A DNA stretch of 64,000 bases from CAIYYX01 sp035530135 (GTDB lineage: Bacteria; Pseudomonadota; Gammaproteobacteria; Burkholderiales; Rhodocyclaceae). The notes under the pieces are model-generated. The model searched no databases, was not told where the DNA came from, and worked only from the letters and a program-made list of their open reading frames with translations. Shown piece by piece: positions 36,149-46,819 of this stretch. The translations under genes and the position numbers were made by a program. Within the stretch, counting starts at the first letter, position 1. Every line of letters starts with the position of its first letter. Location of the stretch: contig DATKVJ010000088.1 of the NCBI GenBank assembly GCA_035530135.1, positions 1 through 64,000 of the forward strand. Direction: 5' to 3'.

Positions 36149-37056
36149 GCGCCGACCATCACCCCATGCCCCTGCGCGGCGAGTTGCGCCAAGACGAGCC
36201 GATGGCGCGGCACGTCTCCTGGCGCGCCGGCGGGCCGGTGGCGCGCGCCTACTTTCCCGCCGACCTGGCGGATCTGGCCGCTTTTCTGCGCGGCCTGCGC
36301 CACGACGAGCCGCTGCTGTTCGTGGGCCTGGGCAGCAATCTGCTGGTGCGCGACGGCGGTTTCGACGGCACCGTGGTATTCACCCACGACGCCCTGAAGG
36401 CGCTGCGGCTGGAGTCCCCGTCCGGCCTGATCTACGCCGAAGCAGGTGTGGCCAGCCCCAAGCTCGCGCGCTTCGCCGCCAACCACGATCTCGGTGGCGC
36501 GGAATTTCTGGCCGGCGTGCCCGGCACCTTCGGCGGCGCGCTGGCGATGAACGCCGGCTGCTACGGCGCGGAGACCTGGCAGTTCGTCGACCGGGTCTTG
36601 ATGCTCGATCGCCACGGCGAATTGATAACGCGTCCGGCGGCCGACTTCGCCATCACTTATCGCCACGTCGGCCTGCTGGCGTCCTGCGACGAATGGTTCG
36701 CCGCCGCCTGGCTGCGCTTCCCGGCCGGCGATGGCCGGGCCTCGCGGGCGCGCATCCGCGACCTGCTGGAGCGGCGCATCGGCAGTCAGCCGCTGGCGCT
36801 GCCCAACGCCGGTTCGGTGTTCCGCAACCCGCCCAATGATCACGCCGCGCGTCTGATCGAGGCGGCGGGGCTCAAGGGTCTCGCCATCGGCGGCGCGCGA
36901 GTCTCGGAAAAGCACAGCAATTTCATCGTTAATCCGGACGGCGGAGCGACGGCGGGTGAGATAGAAATGCTAATCGACCAAGTCCAGGCCCGGGTCGGGG
37001 AAAAATTCGGCGTGCAATTGCAGCGCGAGGTGCGGATCGTGGGGGTGAGCGTTTGA
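36145..37056 (+). CDS. murB: UDP-N-acetylenolpyruvoylglucosamine reductase
   Basis: 303 residues, FAD-dependent. VGLGSNLLVRDGGFDG, GAEFLAGVPGTFGGALAMNAGCYG and GSVFRNPPNDHAARLIEAAGLKG mark the family. The length and the single-Cys/Ser arrangement indicate a type II-like MurB. It makes UDP-MurNAc. Overlaps murC upstream and ddlB downstream. Confidence 0.96.
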   Translation: MSADHHPMPLRGELRQDEPMARHVSWRAGGPVARAYFPADLADLAAFLRGLRHDEPLLFVGLGSNLLVRDGGFDGTVVFTHDALKALRLESPSGLIYAEAGVASPKLARFAANHDLGGAEFLAGVPGTFGGALAMNAGCYGAETWQFVDRVLMLDRHGELITRPAADFAITYRHVGLLASCDEWFAAAWLRFPAGDGRASRARIRDLLERRIGSQPLALPNAGSVFRNPPNDHAARLIEAAGLKGLAIGGARVSEKHSNFIVNPDGGATAGEIEMLIDQVQARVGEKFGVQLQREVRIVGVSV

Positions 37057-37970
37057 AAGCCAGGGAGTTCGGCAGGGTGGCGGTGCTGATGGGCGGATCT
37101 TCCGCCGAGCGGGAAATTTCTCTGCTCTCGGGCGGCGCCGTGTTGGCGGCATTGCAGCGTGCGGATGTCGAGGCTCACGCCTTCGATCCGTCGCTGGCGA
37201 ATCTCTGGGACCTCAAGCAGCAGCGCTACGACCGTGCCTTCATCGCCCTGCACGGACGTTACGGCGAGGACGGCACGGTCCAGGGCGCATTGGAGACCCT
37301 GGGCATTCCCTATACCGGCAGCGGCGTGCTCGGCTCCGCCCTGGCCATGGACAAGTGGCGCACCAAGCTGGTCTGGCAAGCCGCCGGGCTGCCCACGCCC
37401 CGCTACCAGCTGCTCGACGGCCAGACCGACCTGGCCCGGGTCGCGGAACAACTGGGTCTGCCGCTGATCGTCAAACCGGCGCGCGAGGGTTCCTCGATCG
37501 GCGTCACCAAGGTCGAGTCGGCAGACGCGATGGCGCCCGCTTACGCCGCCGCGGCGGCGCTCGATCCGCTGGTGCTGGCCGAGGAATTCGTCGCGGGACA
37601 GGAAATGACCGCCGCCATCCTGGACGAGCAGGTATTGCCGCTGGTGCATATCGAGGCACCCTCGGGCGCCTACGATTACCAGAACAAGTATTTCACCGAT
37701 GCGGTGCGCTATCACTGTCCCGCCGCGCTGGACCCGGCGCTCGAGGCGGAGATCGGCCGCGTCTGCCTCTCGGCGTTCCGGGTGCTCGGTTGCCGAGGCT
37801 GGGGGCGCGCCGATCTGATCGTGCGAGCGGACGGGCGTTTCTTCCTGCTCGAAATGAACACCGTGCCGGGCATGACCGGCCACTCGCTGGTGCCGATGGC
37901 GGCGCGCGCCGCCGGCATCGGCTTCGACGATCTGGTGTTGCGGATCCTGGAGGGCGCGCACCTTGGCTAA
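37053..37970 (+). CDS. ddlB: D-alanine-D-alanine ligase
   Basis: 305 residues, ATP-grasp fold. VAVLMGGSSAEREISLLSG, ALHGRYGEDGTVQG, IVKPAREGSSIGVTKV and LEMNTVPGMTGHSLVP are diagnostic. The likely start is TTG 37053, overlapping the murB stop (TTGA); a GTG at 37077 is the alternative. Confidence 0.95.
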   Translation: MKAREFGRVAVLMGGSSAEREISLLSGGAVLAALQRADVEAHAFDPSLANLWDLKQQRYDRAFIALHGRYGEDGTVQGALETLGIPYTGSGVLGSALAMDKWRTKLVWQAAGLPTPRYQLLDGQTDLARVAEQLGLPLIVKPAREGSSIGVTKVESADAMAPAYAAAAALDPLVLAEEFVAGQEMTAAILDEQVLPLVHIEAPSGAYDYQNKYFTDAVRYHCPAALDPALEAEIGRVCLSAFRVLGCRGWGRADLIVRADGRFFLLEMNTVPGMTGHSLVPMAARAAGIGFDDLVLRILEGAHLG

Positions 37971-38799
37971 GTTCGGCAGCATCAAGCGCCGGGAGCTGAA
38001 GGCGAGCCGCCAGGCCAGGGCCGCGGCGCGGCCGTCGGGCGACGGTTTCTGGGACCGGCCGCAACTGGTGAATCTGGTCGCCGACCTGCTGCTGCTCGCG
38101 GGCGGTGCGGCGCTGGTCTATGCCCTGGCGCTGGCGACCACGCGCCTGCCGTTTTTTCCGCTGCGCGAGGTGGTGGTGGCGAACGCGCTGGACAGGGTGA
38201 CGCCGGGGGAGATCGCGTCCGCCGCCCGGCGTTCGCTCTCCGGCAATTTCTTCACCGTGAATCTCGACAGCGTGCGCGCCGCGCTGGAGAAGCTGGCCTG
38301 GGTCCGCCGCGCCTCGGTGCGGCGCCATTGGCCGGACGGCATCGAATTGACGATAGAGGAGCAGGTCGCCGCCGCGCGCTGGCAGCACGGTCCGGGCGAG
38401 GCGCGCCTGGTCAATGACCACGGCGAGGTCTTCGCTGTCCCCGAGCAGCCGGACCAGGCGGCGCTGCCGCTCCTGGCCGGGCCCGAGGGCAGTTCTGCGG
38501 AACTGCTCTCGCGCTACCGCGAGTTCTCGACCATGCTCTCGCCGCTGCACCGCACGCTGCGGCTGGTGGCGTTGTCGCCGCGTCAGTCCTGGCAGCTGCG
38601 CCTGGACGACGGCCTGACCCTGAAGCTCGGCAGAGATCACGCCAAGCATCCGATCGAGGAGCGGGTCAGGCGCTTCGTCGGCACCTACGCCGAGGTCGAG
38701 AGCCGCGTCAAGGTCCCGATCGGCGTCATCGACATGCGCTATCCGAACGGCTTCGCGCTGCGGCCGGGCACCCCCCAAAACGACAAAGGCAATGCATGA
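37963..38799 (+). CDS. ftsQ: Cell division protein FtsQ
   Basis: 278 residues. A basic cytoplasmic N-terminus, one membrane helix (about 45-65), then the POTRA domain (FPLREVVVANALDRVTPGEI, then LAWVRRASVRRHWPDGIELTI) and the FtsQ beta domain. It anchors FtsL and FtsB in the divisome. TTG 37963 overlaps the ddlB end by 8 bases. The stop TGA (38797) overlaps an ATG that opens the repeat ORF before ftsA. Confidence 0.92.
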   Translation: MAKFGSIKRRELKASRQARAAARPSGDGFWDRPQLVNLVADLLLLAGGAALVYALALATTRLPFFPLREVVVANALDRVTPGEIASAARRSLSGNFFTVNLDSVRAALEKLAWVRRASVRRHWPDGIELTIEEQVAAARWQHGPGEARLVNDHGEVFAVPEQPDQAALPLLAGPEGSSAELLSRYREFSTMLSPLHRTLRLVALSPRQSWQLRLDDGLTLKLGRDHAKHPIEERVRRFVGTYAEVESRVKVPIGVIDMRYPNGFALRPGTPQNDKGNA

Positions 38800-39014
38800 T
38801 TAAGCTCCCCTCCATCCCCCTTCCCCAGGCAGGGGGCGACCATGGCTCTCGCGGCCCGCAGCTTTTTGGCAGGCTCGCCTCGGGGCGGCCCAGCGGCAAG
38901 CCATGGATGAACCTACCCCCCATCCCCCTTCCCGGGGCAGGGGGTGACTGCGGCTCTCGCGGCTCGCAGCTTTTTGGCAGGCTCGCCTCGGGGCGGCCCA
39001 GCGGCAAGCCATGA
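38796..39014 (+). CDS. Repeat-encoded ORF bridging ftsQ and ftsA
   Basis: 72 codons made of two near-identical halves (PSIPLPQAGGDHGSRG and PPIPLPGAGGDCGSRG, each followed by QLFGRLASGRPSGKP). Its ATG overlaps the ftsQ stop and its stop overlaps the ftsA start (ATGA at 39011). It follows from a tandem repeat rather than a conserved gene, so a protein function is unlikely, but reading it could couple ftsA translation to ftsQ. Confidence 0.4.
   Translation: MIKLPSIPLPQAGGDHGSRGPQLFGRLASGRPSGKPWMNLPPIPLPGAGGDCGSRGSQLFGRLASGRPSGKP
38812..39013 (+). repeat. Tandem 94-bp repeat between ftsQ and ftsA
   Basis: 38812-38905 and 38920-39013 are nearly identical over 94 bp at a 108-bp period. Each begins CCATCCCCCTTCCC, holds a C-run/G-run hairpin, and ends GCGGCAAGCCATG. 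The last ATG is the ftsA start codon, so the repeat supplies the start and upstream region of ftsA. Confidence 0.95.
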
Positions 39015-40240
39015 GCAAGGAAGCCAAGGATCTGATCGTCGGGCTCGACATCGGCACGTCGAAGATCTTCGCCGTCGTCGGCGAGCTGACCGCGGAAGGC
39101 ACACTGTCCATTCTCGGCATCGGCAGCCAGGAGTCGCGCGGCCTCAAGAAGGGCGTGGTGGTCAACATCGAGGCGACGGTCAATGCCATCTCGCGCGCCG
39201 TCCAGGAAGTCGAGCTGATGGCCGACTGCAAGGTGACCGAGGTCTACACCGGCATCGCCGGCAGCCACATCAAGAGCAAGGACTCCAACGGCATGGCCGT
39301 GGTGCGCGAGAAGGAGGTGGCCCAGCTCGACGTCGAGCGCGCCATCGAGGCCGCCAATGCGACGCCGATTTCGGCCGACGACCAGATCCTGCACACCTTG
39401 GTCCAGGAATTCATCGTCGATGGCCAGGACGGGGTCAAGGAACCGATCGGCATGGACGCGAAGCGGCTCGAGGTGCGGGTGCACATCGTCACCGGCGCCG
39501 TCACCTCGGTGCAGAACATCGTCAAGTGCGTCCATCGCTGCGGCCTCGAAGTGGTCGACCTGGTGCTGCAACCGTTGGCCTCCGGCCACGCCGTGCTCAC
39601 CGACGACGAGACCGACGTCGGCGTCTGCCTGGTGGACATCGGCGGCGGCACCACCGACATCGCGGTGTTCAGCCAGGGCGCGATCCGCCACACGGCGGTG
39701 ATCGCGATCGCCGGCGACCAGATCACCAACGACATCGCCATCGCGCTGCGCACCTCGACCCAGGACGCCGAGGAAATCAAGATCCGCTACGGCGTGGCCC
39801 TGCAGCAGCTGGCCGATGCCCAGGAGATGATCGAGGTGCCCGGCGTCGGCGACCGGCCGGCCACCCAGTTGTCGCGCCAGACCCTGGCGGGGGTGATCCA
39901 GCCGCGCGTCGAGGAGATCTTCCAGAAGGTGCAGGACGAGTTGAAGAAGTGCGGCTACGAGCGCCTGCTGCGTGCCGGCGTCGTGATCACCGGCGGGGCC
40001 GCGGCGATGCCCGGCATGGTCCAGCTGGGCGAGGAGATTTTCCACAACACGGTGAAGCTCGGCGTGCCGCATTACGACGGCAACCTGCGCGACATCGTGC
40101 GCAATCCGCGCTATTCGACGGCCATGGGACTGATGCTGGAAGGCATGGCGCAGAAGAAGCGCGGCCTCAAGGTGCAAGGCACCAGGAGTTTCAAGCAGGT
40201 GCTGGCGCGGATGCGCTCCTGGTTCGTGAAGAATTTTTGA
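39011..40240 (+). CDS. ftsA: Cell division protein FtsA
   Basis: 409 residues, actin-like ATPase that tethers FtsZ to the membrane. LIVGLDIGTSKIFAVVGEL (phosphate 1), the 1C domain, CLVDIGGGTTDIAVF (phosphate 2), VVITGGAAAMPGM (adenosine) and the C-terminal amphipathic helix QVLARMRSWFVKNF are present. The start codon ends a 94-bp repeat; no strong ribosome binding site is seen (CGGCAAGCC), so coupling to the upstream repeat ORF may matter. Confidence 0.97.
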   Translation: MSKEAKDLIVGLDIGTSKIFAVVGELTAEGTLSILGIGSQESRGLKKGVVVNIEATVNAISRAVQEVELMADCKVTEVYTGIAGSHIKSKDSNGMAVVREKEVAQLDVERAIEAANATPISADDQILHTLVQEFIVDGQDGVKEPIGMDAKRLEVRVHIVTGAVTSVQNIVKCVHRCGLEVVDLVLQPLASGHAVLTDDETDVGVCLVDIGGGTTDIAVFSQGAIRHTAVIAIAGDQITNDIAIALRTSTQDAEEIKIRYGVALQQLADAQEMIEVPGVGDRPATQLSRQTLAGVIQPRVEEIFQKVQDELKKCGYERLLRAGVVITGGAAAMPGMVQLGEEIFHNTVKLGVPHYDGNLRDIVRNPRYSTAMGLMLEGMAQKKRGLKVQGTRSFKQVLARMRSWFVKNF

Positions 40241-40265
40241 TTGTAGTTCCTAGAAGGAGGCGAGC

Positions 40266-41432
40266 ATGTTTGAAATCGTAGACAAGGATCCGAGCCCGAC
40301 CATCATCAAGGTCATCGGCGTCGGCGGGGCCGGCGGCAACGCCGTCGAGCACATGATCCGGGAGGGCGTGCAGGGCGTCGAGTTCATCTGCGCCAACACC
40401 GACGGCCAGGCGCTGAAGAAGAGCTCCGCCGGGGTCAAGCTGCAGTTCGGCCCGGGCCTGGGCGCCGGCGGCAAGCCGGAGAAGGCGCGCGACCACGCCA
40501 TGGCCGAGCGCGAACGGATCGCTGAGGCGCTCACCGGCGCCCACATGGTGTTCATCACCGCCGGCATGGGCGGCGGCACCGGCACCGGTGCGGCGCCGAT
40601 CGTCGCGGAGGTGGCGCGCGAGCTGGGAATACTGACCGTGGCGGTGGTCACCAAGCCCTTCGAGTACGAGGGTCGGCGCATGAGCCTGGCCGAGCAGGGC
40701 CTGGCCGAACTGGCCCAGCACGTCGATTCGCTGATCGTCATCCTGAACGAGAAGCTGATGGAGGTGCTGGGCGACGAGGTGAGCATGCTCGACGCCTTCA
40801 AGTCGGCCGACAACGTGCTCAAGAACGCCGTCGGCGGCATCGCCGAGATCATCAACGTTCCCGGCTTGGTCAACGTGGACTTCGAGGACGTGCGCACCGT
40901 GATGGGCGAGATGGGCAAGGCGATGATGGGCTCAGCCAACGCCGCCGGCGTCGATCGCGCCCGCATCGCGGCCGAGCAGGCGGTCGCCAGCCCGCTCCTG
41001 GAAGGCATCGAGCTGTCCGGCGCGCGCGGCGTGCTGGTCAATATCACCGCCAGCGGCTCGCTCGGCATGAGGGAAGTCAAGGACGTGATGAACACCATCC
41101 GCAACTATGCCGCCCCCGACGCCACGATCATTTTCGGCACGGTGTTCGAGGAGGGCATGGAGGACCAGTTGCGCGTCACCGTCGTCGCCACCGGTCTGGG
41201 CGGCGCCATCGCCAAGCCGCAGGCGAAGCCGTCGATCAGCGTCGTGCCCAGCCTGCGTACCGGCACCGACGACCGGCCGTTCGAGGGCGCCAACGGCAGC
41301 CTCGAACTCGGCCTGCCGGCGGTGTTCCAGTCCGGGCGCAGCGGTGCGCGCAATGCCGCGGTCGATGCGATGGCCGCGAGCGGCGTGGACAAGTACGACA
41401 TCCCCGCTTTCCTACGCAAGCAGGCCGACTGA
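40266..41432 (+). CDS. ftsZ: Cell division protein FtsZ
   Basis: 388 residues, tubulin-like GTPase. IKVIGVGGAGGNAVEHM, the G-box GGGTGTG (residues 102-108) and the T7 loop NVDFEDVRTVM are intact. A short variable linker leads to the C-terminal peptide DKYDIPAFLRKQAD that binds FtsA and others. AAGGAGG precedes the ATG. The last 14 codons are duplicated downstream at 41527 behind a short insertion; the copy is in the same frame with only the TGA between. Confidence 0.98.
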   Translation: MFEIVDKDPSPTIIKVIGVGGAGGNAVEHMIREGVQGVEFICANTDGQALKKSSAGVKLQFGPGLGAGGKPEKARDHAMAERERIAEALTGAHMVFITAGMGGGTGTGAAPIVAEVARELGILTVAVVTKPFEYEGRRMSLAEQGLAELAQHVDSLIVILNEKLMEVLGDEVSMLDAFKSADNVLKNAVGGIAEIINVPGLVNVDFEDVRTVMGEMGKAMMGSANAAGVDRARIAAEQAVASPLLEGIELSGARGVLVNITASGSLGMREVKDVMNTIRNYAAPDATIIFGTVFEEGMEDQLRVTVVATGLGGAIAKPQAKPSISVVPSLRTGTDDRPFEGANGSLELGLPAVFQSGRSGARNAAVDAMAASGVDKYDIPAFLRKQAD

Positions 41433-41572
41433 GGTTTTGCCGGGGATGACGAACTTGCGGCGAAGGCTAACGTGAGCCTCGTGAACGTTAAGCCGAACCG
41501 TGCCTCCCGGTTCGGCGGCCGTAGCCACAAGTACGACATCCCCGCCTTCCTGCGCAAGCAGGCCGACTGAGG
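41389..41572 (+). repeat. 46-bp direct repeat duplicating the FtsZ C-terminal peptide codons
   Basis: 41389-41434 and 41527-41572 agree at 44 of 46 positions; both code KYDIPAFLRKQAD and a stop. The period of 138 bases is a multiple of three and the frame between has no other stop. Confidence 0.95.
41458..41527 (+). repeat. Interspersed core element, copy 3 (70 bp)
   Basis: Starts CGGCGAAGGCTAA, has GTGAGC and GAACGTTAA, a hairpin CCGAACCG / CGGTTCGG, and ends GGCCGTAGCCA. Just before it, 41439-41457 is an imperfect inverted copy (16 of 18) of ftsZ DNA 41390-41407. The same arrangement is seen at copies 1 and 2. Confidence 0.85.
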
Positions 41573-41649
41573 CCATGACGGTGCGCTGGCGGCGGCGACG
41601 GCTGGGTCCGCCATGGTAGAATTCGCCTCCTATCCCTAGCAACCCAGCC

Positions 41650-42564
41650 ATGCTCAAGCAGCGCACCCTCAAGACTCTGGTCAGCGCCACCGGCGTCGGC
41701 TTGCACAGCGGCGTCAAGGTGACGATCGCGATGCGCCCCGCCGCGCCTGGGACCGGCATCGTCTTCCGCCGGATCGATCTCGATCCGCCGGTCGATCTCA
41801 GAGCCGACCCCTACGCCGTCGGCGACACCCGGCTCGCTTCCTGTCTCGAGCGGGGCGGCGTCAAGATCGCCACGGTCGAGCACCTGATGTCGGCGCTGGC
41901 CGGCCTCGGGATAGACAACCTCTACATCGACGTCGATGCCGCCGAGCTGCCGATCATGGACGGCAGCGCTGCCCCCTTCGTCTTCCTGCTGCAGTCGGCC
42001 GGCATCCTAGAACAGAACGCGGCGAAGAAATTCCTGCGGGTGAAGAAACGGGTCGAGGTGCAGGAGGGCGACAAATGGGCGCGCTTGGAGCCCTACGAGG
42101 GTTTCCGCCTGTCCTTCTCGATCGCCTTCAACCACCCCGCGGTGAGCCAGACCGGCACCTGCGTCACGATCGATTTCGCCGAGCATTCCTATGCCCGTGA
42201 GGTGGCGCGCGCCCGCACCTTCGGCTTCATGCAGGACGTCGAAATGATGCGCGACAACGGCCTCGCGCTGGGCGGCAGCCTGGAAAACGCCATCGTGATG
42301 GACGAGTACCGGGTGTTGAACAGCGACGGCCTGCGCTACGCCGACGAGTTCGCCAAGCACAAGCTGCTCGACGCCATCGGCGACCTCTATCTGGCCGGGC
42401 ACCCGCTGCTCGCCGCTTTTTCCGCGCACAAGTCCGGCCATGCGTTGAACAACGCACTGCTGCGCGCGCTGCTCGCCGACCAGACGGCCTGGGAGTTCGC
42501 CAGCTTCGAGCGCGCCGACCGGACGCCCGCGGCGGTGGCGCAGCTCTATCCGCGAGCAGCCTGA
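41650..42564 (+). CDS. lpxC: UDP-3-O-acyl-N-acetylglucosamine deacetylase
   Basis: 304 residues. The zinc-binding motifs VEHLMSALAGLGIDN and HKLLDAIGDLYLAG, and the C-terminal FSAHKSGHALNNALLRAL, are those of LpxC, the committed step of lipid A synthesis. It begins MLKQRTLKTLVSATGVGLHSG. It follows ftsZ, as in most proteobacteria, after a 217-base spacer partly filled by the ftsZ-tail duplication. Confidence 0.97.
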   Translation: MLKQRTLKTLVSATGVGLHSGVKVTIAMRPAAPGTGIVFRRIDLDPPVDLRADPYAVGDTRLASCLERGGVKIATVEHLMSALAGLGIDNLYIDVDAAELPIMDGSAAPFVFLLQSAGILEQNAAKKFLRVKKRVEVQEGDKWARLEPYEGFRLSFSIAFNHPAVSQTGTCVTIDFAEHSYAREVARARTFGFMQDVEMMRDNGLALGGSLENAIVMDEYRVLNSDGLRYADEFAKHKLLDAIGDLYLAGHPLLAAFSAHKSGHALNNALLRALLADQTAWEFASFERADRTPAAVAQLYPRAA

Positions 42565-42602
42565 GCGCCGTCCGCGCCGACCTACGCCCTTCCGGATATA
42601 AC

Positions 42603-43037
42603 TCAGCTGGCGCGGCCGACCAGGCGCTCCAGCGCTTCCTTCAGCGGGGAGCCTTGCGGCAATTCGGCCGACAATGAAGTTAGTCCTTGCTTCGTGCGAT
42701 CGCTAATGGCTGAAAGGGATATGCCTGTCGACGGCGCCGGAGCTGCATCCCGGGGTTGCACCTTGACCCGGATTTCGCTAAGCTCGACCCCGTTTGAGCG
42801 CAATTCGTCGCCAAGACGGGGCGCGAGTTGCCGCAGTTTCGTCGCGACCGCGCCGTTGTCGGCGTTGATGACGATGACGCCCAGCTTGTAGTTGGCGACC
42901 CGGCAGGCCCGCGCCAGCGCCGCCGGAACCGCCGCCTGGACCAGCCGCTGGAGCGACAGCAGGCGCCCGGCGTGGGCGGCGAGGCGGGCCATCGCCTCAT
43001 CCGCATTCAGGCAGTCGTCAAGAGTACGCGCTTGCAT
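42603..43037 (-). CDS. DciA-like protein (DUF721)
   Basis: 144 residues. The N-terminal KH-like DUF721 domain (LLSLQRLVQAAVPAALARACRVANYKLGVIVINADNGAVATKLRQ) is typical of DciA, which loads the replicative helicase DnaB where DnaC is absent. The C-terminal half is low-complexity. ATG 43037 is preferred to a TTG at 43052. Divergent from the M23 peptidase gene with only 8 bases between starts, so their promoters must overlap the genes. Confidence 0.82.
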   Translation of the reverse strand: MQARTLDDCLNADEAMARLAAHAGRLLSLQRLVQAAVPAALARACRVANYKLGVIVINADNGAVATKLRQLAPRLGDELRSNGVELSEIRVKVQPRDAAPAPSTGISLSAISDRTKQGLTSLSAELPQGSPLKEALERLVGRAS

Positions 43038-43045
43038 AGGGCCTC

Positions 43046-43987
43046 GTGCCAAGGGAGAACAAGCTGCATATTATTCTCGTCTCAGACCGGATGGCAAAGG
43101 CCAGGAGCATTCAGCTCACCTGGCGCCATTTCATGCTGGCGACCGCCGGGTTTCTCGCCCTGGTGGTGACGCTCAGTTCCCTGTTCTCCTACGTCACCGT
43201 GCGCCACGCGGCACAGATCCGCCTGCCCTTCCTGCAGGATCTGCTGCGCGCTACCAATGCCGCCGAGGCCGAGCGGAGCAAGACCTTCCTGCGCGACAAC
43301 CTCAACGCGATGGCGGTCAAGCTCGGCCAGATGCAGGCCCAATTGATCCGCATCGATTCGATCGGCGCGCGTCTGTCGGCGCTGGCCGGCCTCAAGCACG
43401 AACCCGTTCAGGCCGGCCAGGGCGGCCCGCTGGTGGATCCGAGCCCGCTGTCCGAGGCCGACCTGCAGAACGCGCTCCTTGCGCTCAGCCGGCAGGTCGA
43501 GACCACCGGCGACAGCTTTTCCCTGCTGGAATCGCGCCTGTTGGAAGAGCGCGTCCGGAAAAGCATGTTGCCGACCACCCTGCCGGTGAGGGCGGACTGG
43601 ATCTCGGCGGGTTTCGGCTGGCGCATCGACCCCTTCACCGGTTTGCGGGCGATGCACGAGGGCGTGGATTTCGCCGCCGACGTGGGCACGCCCATCGTCG
43701 CGGCGGCCAGCGGCGTGGTGATCAAGGCAGAATTGACCCCGGATTACGGCAACCTGGTCGAGCTCGATCACGGCAACGGGATCACCACGCGCTACGCCCA
43801 CGCCTCGAAGATTTATGTCAAGGTCGGGCAGTTGGTCCGGCGCGGCCAGAAGATCGCCGTCGTCGGCACCACCGGCCGCTCCACCGGTCCGCATCTGCAT
43901 TTCGAAGTGCGCGAGAACGGCGTCGCGGTCAATCCCAACAGTTTCCTGCAACACGCCGAAGCAGCGACGCATCTCGCCCGGCGCTGA
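43046..43987 (+). CDS. M23 (LytM) family metallopeptidase
   Basis: 313 residues. One membrane helix (about 29-50) and a coiled coil (about 70-180) precede a LytM domain with zinc ligands in MHEGVDFAADVG and the HLHFE motif near the end. The active-site residues look complete, so it should cut peptidoglycan cross-links rather than only activate amidases. Starts at GTG 43046 (ENKLHIILVSDRMAKARSI matches homologues next to secA); ATG 43091 is possible. Confidence 0.9.
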   Translation: MPRENKLHIILVSDRMAKARSIQLTWRHFMLATAGFLALVVTLSSLFSYVTVRHAAQIRLPFLQDLLRATNAAEAERSKTFLRDNLNAMAVKLGQMQAQLIRIDSIGARLSALAGLKHEPVQAGQGGPLVDPSPLSEADLQNALLALSRQVETTGDSFSLLESRLLEERVRKSMLPTTLPVRADWISAGFGWRIDPFTGLRAMHEGVDFAADVGTPIVAAASGVVIKAELTPDYGNLVELDHGNGITTRYAHASKIYVKVGQLVRRGQKIAVVGTTGRSTGPHLHFEVRENGVAVNPNSFLQHAEAATHLARR

Positions 43988-44075
43988 TCCTGTCGTCCTG
44001 ATGCCACAGACGGCGGCGCGCGCCGCCGTGCTAAAATTCTAGCTTTCGCCGCCCTCGGCGATAACGGGTAACCGC

Positions 44076-46811
<2,736 letters not shown>

Positions 46812-46819
46812 ACCAGGAC

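Noticed and set aside
38812..39013. CRISPR array
   Set aside because: Two units of 94 bp with a 14-bp spacer, coding-compatible; no repeat-spacer series anywhere in the window.
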